From positions 2,356-13,215 of the forward strand of contig NWUY0300072516.1 of NCBI GenBank assembly GCA_004151065.3: 10,860 nt of DNA, written 5' to 3'. The position numbers and the translations under genes were made by a program. Below the pieces are notes generated by a model. That model saw nothing but the letters and a program-made list of their open reading frames with translations, did not search any database and was not told the origin of the DNA. This DNA comes from Larix sibirica (Eukaryota; Streptophyta; Pinopsida; Pinales; Pinaceae). Below, piece by piece: positions 6,687 to 10,860 of this stretch (its first letter is position 1; each line of letters starts with the position of its first letter).

Positions 6687-7010
6687 CCACTTGGGTCCAT
6701 TAGGCCCAGGCCAAATGTTATTGCCTTGAATGCCATTCACAAAATGTGAAGCACCTAGAGGGTTTCCTTGAGGAATATTTCCATGGAAATAAAACCACAA
6801 ACATTGTGACAAAGATGCAAGGCCACATCTAGCAATCCACCACCCCACTTGGGTACATTTGGATTAAGCCAAATCTTATTGACATTTACCCCAAATACCA
6901 TTCACGAAATGTGAGGAAGCACCTAAAGGATTTCCTTGAGGAATATTTCCATGGAAATAAGGCCACGAACATTGTGACAAAGCGACAAGGACACATCAAG
7001 CAATCCACCA
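6687..7010. repeat. Tandem duplication, 156- and 166-bp units
   Basis: Copy 1 is 6687-6842 and copy 2 is 6845-7010. Both begin CCACTTGGGT, pass through GCCAAAT(G/C)TTATTG, CATTCAC(A/G)AAATGTGA and TTTCCTTGAGGAATATTTCC, and end AGCAATCCACCA. Both keep a 14-bp palindrome ATTTCCATGGAAAT (6777-6790 and 6945-6958). The length difference comes from a few small indels. The minus-strand open frame over copy 1 (6615-6848) is not conserved in copy 2, so coding is unlikely. Confidence 0.85.
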
Positions 7011-7156
7011 TGATGCATGGTTGACTGGTAAATGTGACCTCACTTGTGGCTTTGTCACAATAATTCTAGCAACCCCATGGCCAAAAATGTACCACCCTAC
7101 ACACCAACCAAAAATAGCATGAAGTATGGATGTAAGCGTGGCCTAGTTGTCATTGA

Positions 7157-7179
7157 CCAATCAAAGGGTTATATATATA
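7157..7179 (+). promoter_or_regulatory. CCAAT word next to TATATATATA
   Basis: CCAAT at 7157-7161 and TATATATATA at 7170-7179 look like promoter words, but only 8 bases separate them, much closer than usual, and no gene or LTR start follows. Listed with low confidence. Confidence 0.12.
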
Positions 7180-7187
7180 CATGGGAA

Positions 7188-7286
7188 ATGAGAATTCGAC
7201 ATTTCACCCTTTTATGAGAATTGAGAAATCCGCATTTTACCCTTTTTTGGAAAATGAGAAATCTAGATGTCACCCTTTTACTTGCA
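7188..7286 (+). repeat. Three 33-bp tandem repeats
   Basis: Units begin at 7188, 7221 and 7254, each exactly 33 bases. The shared pattern is (A/T)TGAGAA(A/T)TC, a variable part, then T(C/T)ACCCTTTT. There are no spacers and no associated genes, so this is an ordinary minisatellite. Confidence 0.8.
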
Positions 7287-7583
7287 TTTAAATTCAACTC
7301 TTGGTCACTTATTTGGATGTCTCTTTGGTTGTTTAAGTGTTTCTTGGATACTTAGATGTTTCTTTGAATACTTCTTTGAGCATTTATTTGTACATTATAA
7401 AGAATGAATGAGAAAATTACAATTTCATGCAAGACTTTTTGTGGTTTATTTTATTTAATGTTTACAGTTGAAGAAATCATCTTGAGGGGTATGTACACTT
7501 TCACTATAAATCAATATAAAATCACAATGTTGTTAATGTCAATTTGACAAAAAGTATTTCAAAAATATTATCCACATAATAAA
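7287..7583. other. No gene recognised
   Basis: T-rich sequence with short runs based on CTTTG, GTTTCTTGGATAC and TTAGATG, which give a weak repetitive texture around 7310-7385. Nothing coding or structural is supported. Confidence 0.5.
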
Positions 7584-7731
7584 AAGTTTGATTAATGGTC
7601 CAAATTCACTATGGATAGATATATATATTTTTCCAAATTTTAGAGTATATATATATGAATGACGAGTTTGATTAATGATTTAGAATTCACTATGGATAAA
7701 CATATATATTTTTCTGAATTTTAAAGTAAGA

Positions 7732-7766
<35 letters not shown>

Positions 7767-7853
7767 ACAAGTTTGATTAATGATCCAAAATTCACAATGG
7801 ATAAATATACATATTTTTCCAAATTTTAAAGTAAGTGTATATATATATAACAC
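7584..7853 (+). repeat. Three tandem repeats of 80-105 bp, each with an AT-rich tail
   Basis: Copies are 7584-7663, 7664-7768 and 7769-7853. Each begins (A/G)AGTTTGATTAATG, continues with AATTCAC(T/A)ATGGATA and TATTTTTC(C/T)(A/G)AATTTTA(A/G)AGTA, and ends in a dinucleotide run of TA. The length differences come mainly from the size of the dinucleotide run. Confidence 0.9.
7731..7766. repeat. Compound (AT)n(TG)n microsatellite
   Basis: An uninterrupted AT run (about 7732-7753) passes into a TG run (about 7754-7766) at the end of the second 80-105-bp repeat. Slippage here explains why that copy is longest. Confidence 0.9.
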
Positions 7854-8538
7854 ATTGTCCTTGGATCTTGAAGGTTAGAAATATTGTGAGTCTCTTCAAA
7901 TAAGAAAGCTATGAAATAGAAACATGAAGTCATTCACGCAAACAAAGAGCAAATGGGTAGCATGGTTGTGTAAAAATCACAACCCTTCCATTTACTCAAA
8001 TAACTAAGGATTAACTTCTAAAAATACAAGTTAAGAATGAAGGTAAACAAGACAAAAAGTATTAAGTATATCAAATTCTAACCATATGGACTCCACATTA
8101 TTATGGGAGTGAACATTCAAAACAAACAAGACATATATTGATACGTGACATATATTGACACCTACAATTGAGCAAAGACCCAGAGTAGCAATCTTAACAT
8201 GGGATATTTGAATGGCCAGTACCAATAGTGATCACATGGATGCTTACTCATGCAAGTCATTTTAAATGTCACTCCACAAATATTTGCTTGGTCCCTTCTT
8301 ATGTTTTGAACACAAAGCATTCTCTAGGGCAAGGGTATGTTGTATCTCAACAACGATCTCAACAACGAGATCATATGTCTTGTATTGTATTCTATTGCAA
8401 GTCGTAATATATTATATGCTTAGTGTTTTGGTCCCTCCTTTCACCCTCTTTTATAACTGGCCTTAATTAAATCAACATGTGTTATTAGAACAATAAAGAA
8501 TTATTACACATGCAATAATTTGACGAGGGGTTGGAACA
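7854..8538. other. No gene recognised
   Basis: Open frames on either strand (8031-8225 minus, 8266-8466 plus) are short, motif-free and not taken as genes. Two tiny perfect repeats are visible: GACATATATTGA at 8130 and 8147, and a tandem ATCTCAACAACG at 8344-8367. Confidence 0.5.
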
Positions 8539-8676
8539 ACTATGTATATGTATAACCCCTTAGAAGAGGATAGGAATATGTTTTTTTTCTTAATGGTTCT
8601 TATTTACACTATGTATATGTATAACTCCTTAATAAGAGGATAGGAATATGTATTTTTTCTTAATGGTTATTTGTTA
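8539..8676 (+). repeat. Tandem duplication, 69-bp period
   Basis: Copies start at 8539 and 8608 with ACTATGTATATGTATAAC. Both continue through AGAGGATAGGAATATGT, a T-run and CTTAATGGTT. They are nearly identical, with a few substitutions and a small indel, so this duplication looks relatively recent. Confidence 0.9.
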
Positions 8677-9541
8677 AGCAATGATAAATGTCGGCTTAGA
8701 AACAATTATAGGCATAAGATCCAATGCACTTCATGTATGTTACTAAGGAAAAGGACATTGCCTTGAAAAACAAATTAATTGTTCAATAAAATAAGCATAC
8801 CATAAGTGATTCAATCAAATCAAGTGTATATTTTTACAAGAAAATTAATCAAGTGCATATTTTAGCAATTAAACTATAACTAAAGAAATGAAATGATTGT
8901 TTATAACTAAAAATATAATAGAGCAAGTACAACAAAACATACAAAGGTTGGTTTATTTGTTTGAATTACCTAGAAGTCTCACCAAATCAAATTGAACATA
9001 TATAATAAAACATTTTGAGTATTTATTGTATCATTCTATATTCTAGGAATATACAAGCATTGTGCCTTGAACCAATAACCAACAGTGGCTATTCAGTTTT
9101 TTCCCATAATAATAAAGGGGGAACCTCGTCAATAGATCTAATGGGAAGTGTGTATGTAAATGTAAGCAAAAGCATAAAAAAACATGAAGGTTCTAAATAT
9201 CGCCACTATTTGGTTCTACCAACATCAACCACGTTGTCTACATAAATAAAATCCAAGCAAGCAAATGCACTACCCCATAAAAATCTACAAGCAATCGAAT
9301 GATGGCTAGACAAAATACTTCAAGAACATCACTAAATGGTCCTCCATGTCAAGATCATACATGAAGCATATGCATTGAAGACAAGTTCACTATGACCTCT
9401 TAATCCAACAATATTATGACCAAAATATTTATACCAAACCTTAGAGCAGTTTCCAGCACATTGTGAAATAAAAAACCTAAACAAGTTTTCTAGATGAAGT
9501 AATGTAAGTTTAAATAGATTTCAATGATATTCATACAAATC
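8677..9541. other. No gene recognised
   Basis: About 865 bases of A+T-rich sequence. The only structure is a small direct repeat ATCAAGTG(T/C)ATATTTT at 8819 and 8848 (29-bp period). The open frame at 9015-9245 has no recognisable motif and a biased, low-complexity composition. Confidence 0.5.
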
Positions 9542-9742
9542 AACAAAAGAAGTCCCAAGATTCAAAGATACCCAAATCCCTTTTATATTATATTATTAGA
9601 AAATGCACGATAAAGCAAGGCTAAAAGGTGGAACTGAAGTATGAACAAAAGAAGTTCCAAGATTGAAAGATAACCAAATCCCTTTAAATGTTAAAAGGAA
9701 AAATGCACATCAAAACTGAACTAAAAGGTGGACTAAAGTTGG
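9542..9742 (+). repeat. Tandem duplication, ~100-bp units
   Basis: Copy 1 is 9542-9643 and copy 2 is 9644-9742. The first 40 bases are very similar (AACAAAAGAAGT(C/T)CCAAGATT...), the middle is diverged, and both end with AAAATGCAC, a short variable part, and CTAAAAGGTGGA. It is a simple two-copy tandem duplication. Confidence 0.85.
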
Positions 9743-10110
9743 TCAAAATAAATAAAACCCTCTCAAAAATAAACAGAACAACATGAAGACAAAATGGCAC
9801 ACCCCAAGTCGAGGTACACAATAAAACCTTGGTAATCGTATATGCACATATAACTATCAAATATGCTAATTGGACATAAAGCCAATGAAGAATAAGTCAA
9901 GACAAAGCACCAACATTTATCAATCTCTTTCAAGACACACAACCTTTGGTAGGTACCACCAACCAAATTATTGAAAAAATCATTAAGCTAAATGCAAAAA
10001 CATGCTCACAAGACGCAAACTACAAATTTGAAGGTGGAACGAAAAGTTACATTTAGAATAGCAAAAATCATTTGCAGATCTCTGTATACAACAGTAAATG
10101 ACCAAGGAAA
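9743..10110. other. No gene recognised
   Basis: A- and C-rich sequence. A minus-strand open frame at 9763-9966 has Cys-rich low-complexity content and no family resemblance. Nothing else is supported. Confidence 0.5.
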
Positions 10111-10200
10111 CTAAATGGGGTCATGACAACCTAAATGCAATTAGTACATCCACCACTAAACGGGATCATGCCAACTTATATTCAATTAGTACATCCACCA
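10111..10200 (+). repeat. Tandem duplication, exact 45-bp period
   Basis: Copies are 10111-10155 and 10156-10200, ungapped, with 39 of 45 positions identical by hand count. The last 18 bases (CAATTAGTACATCCACCA) are the same in both. Confidence 0.9.
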
Positions 10201-10310
10201 ACTAGTATACTTTACTAATTTGTTTTGGCTTAGTGTCTTCTCTTTATACTATCCCAAGTTATTGAAATAAAATATTAGTCTCTAATAAGAGACCACTTAG
10301 TTAAATATGG

Positions 10311-10525
10311 GCCATTTAAAGACTTCCCCAAGGCACATTAAATTATGGAGTTATGCAACTTATTATTTCCATTGGCCTTATTCTTATCTCGATCTCTCTG
10401 GTGATTAAAATCATACCAATCGTTACGAAAGAAATACTCACAAGTCAAAGGCTTTGTAAAGACTTTCTTGGGGCATTTAAGAACTTACCAAGTCTATGAA
10501 GTTATGTCTTCTCCTTTTGTTATCC
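10311..10525 (+). repeat. Weak ~140-bp direct repeat
   Basis: TTTAAAGACTTCCCCAAGGCACATTAA, then GGAGTTATG, at about 10315-10355 resembles TTGTAAAGACTTTCTTGGGGCATTTAA, then GAAGTTATG, at about 10453-10507. Related words (GTGTCTTCTCTTTATAC and GTTGTCTTCTCTCTATGC) occur near 10233 and 10592. The copies are diverged and have indels. Two overlapping open frames here (10468-10659 and 10496-10765) have no recognisable motif. Confidence 0.35.
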
Positions 10526-10654
10526 ATAGTTACCAATTTCATAGGAGTAAATATGTCAAAAGAAGCAACACTTCACCAAAGATCTTTGGAGTTGTCTTCT
10601 CTCTATGCACTTATCTCTCTACTAGTTACAAAAATGAGATATGTCAATACAATG

Positions 10655-10715
10655 CATAGTTATCAAAACCGGTCTAATCATCAAACCGGCCAACTCCAAG
10701 AACCGAAACTAGACC
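10655..10715 (+). repeat. Short run of CCGG-containing words
   Basis: ATCAAAACCGG (10662-10672) and ATCAAACCGG (10679-10688) are followed by GAACCGAAAC. These words stand out against the A+T-rich surroundings and resemble runs seen in repetitive elements of plants, but no termini or element class can be assigned. Confidence 0.25.
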
Positions 10716-10860
10716 AAAACCAAACAAAAATTGGAAGAAAAAAAACGGACCACAAAATTAGTTGATCAAAATATACATAAAATATTCAAAATTTAAAAAA
10801 ATACATATATTTATGTACATCTATCAAAATTCAAACCATTATACATAAATATGCAAAGTT
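10716..10860. other. AT-rich end of window
   Basis: Very A+T-rich sequence with runs of A and words such as ATACATA. No gene or element is visible up to the window edge. Confidence 0.5.

Noticed and set aside
6615-6848. 77-codon minus-strand frame rich in Trp, Gly and Pro, at first suggestive of a membrane or photosystem protein
   Set aside because: No photosystem or light-harvesting motif aligns. The frame covers only one copy of a tandem duplication and is not maintained in the second.
7188-7286. 33-bp repeats as a CRISPR array
   Set aside because: Units are directly adjacent with no spacers, copies are diverged, and the DNA looks eukaryotic with no cas-like genes.
8344-8367. Perfect 12-bp tandem repeat ATCTCAACAACG
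   Set aside because: Two copies of 12 bases are common in A+T-rich non-coding DNA and nothing else is attached to them.
9015-10765. Several short open frames on both strands as genes
   Set aside because: None has a recognisable motif, all are under 90 codons, and several cross tandem or weak repeats.
1-10860. A coordinated, undescribed gene system
   Set aside because: No intact gene is present. Every coding trace is broken and fits decayed retroelements, so there is no basis for a multi-gene system.

Overview
The window looks like plant nuclear DNA from a large, repeat-rich genome. By eye it is about two-thirds A+T. It has no intact gene, rRNA or tRNA. What can be recognised is decayed retrotransposon material plus many short local duplications. 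The plant reading rests on an LTR next to a primer-binding site complementary to initiator-Met tRNA (the usual arrangement in plant Ty1/copia elements) and on a LINE-type RNase H remnant. A gymnosperm such as a conifer fits the density of old, broken retroelements, but that is a guess. One ambiguous base (N) lies at 2228.

Layout: 1-1850 is non-coding, with a G/T-rich stretch carrying repeated CGTGGAG words (about 580-965) and one weak exon-like segment near 1500-1640. 1853-2731 is one reading frame of 293 codons with six internal stops but no frameshift, so it is the relic of a single protein, which I cannot identify. It is followed by three copies of a roughly 60-bp repeat (2867-3169). Then comes a tandem pair of polypurine-tract plus LTR-like units (3277-3649). 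Together, 1.8-3.65 kb (perhaps to 3900) reads as the 3' part of a plus-strand LTR retrotransposon.

3901-4722 belongs to a second element on the minus strand. It has a 458-bp LTR (4265-4722) with a perfect 7-bp terminal inverted repeat, and a tRNA-iMet-type primer-binding site exactly at its inner end. This LTR contains a perfect 14-bp palindrome made of two opposed W-box motifs. 5663-6138 is a plus-strand RNase H domain pseudogene with two catalytic residues lost, two in-frame stops and one frameshift. A possible copia polypurine tract on the minus strand lies near 6400.

6.6-10.3 kb has no convincing gene. It holds a series of small tandem duplications with units of 156-166, 33, 80-105, 69, about 100 and 45 bp, and an AT/TG microsatellite. 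The last 600 bases show weak repeats and a short run of CCGG-containing words.

No genes act together here, and I found no defence, biosynthetic or other undescribed system. The most useful observations are the two LTR structures, the RNase H relic, the unassigned 293-codon relic and the clustering of local duplications.
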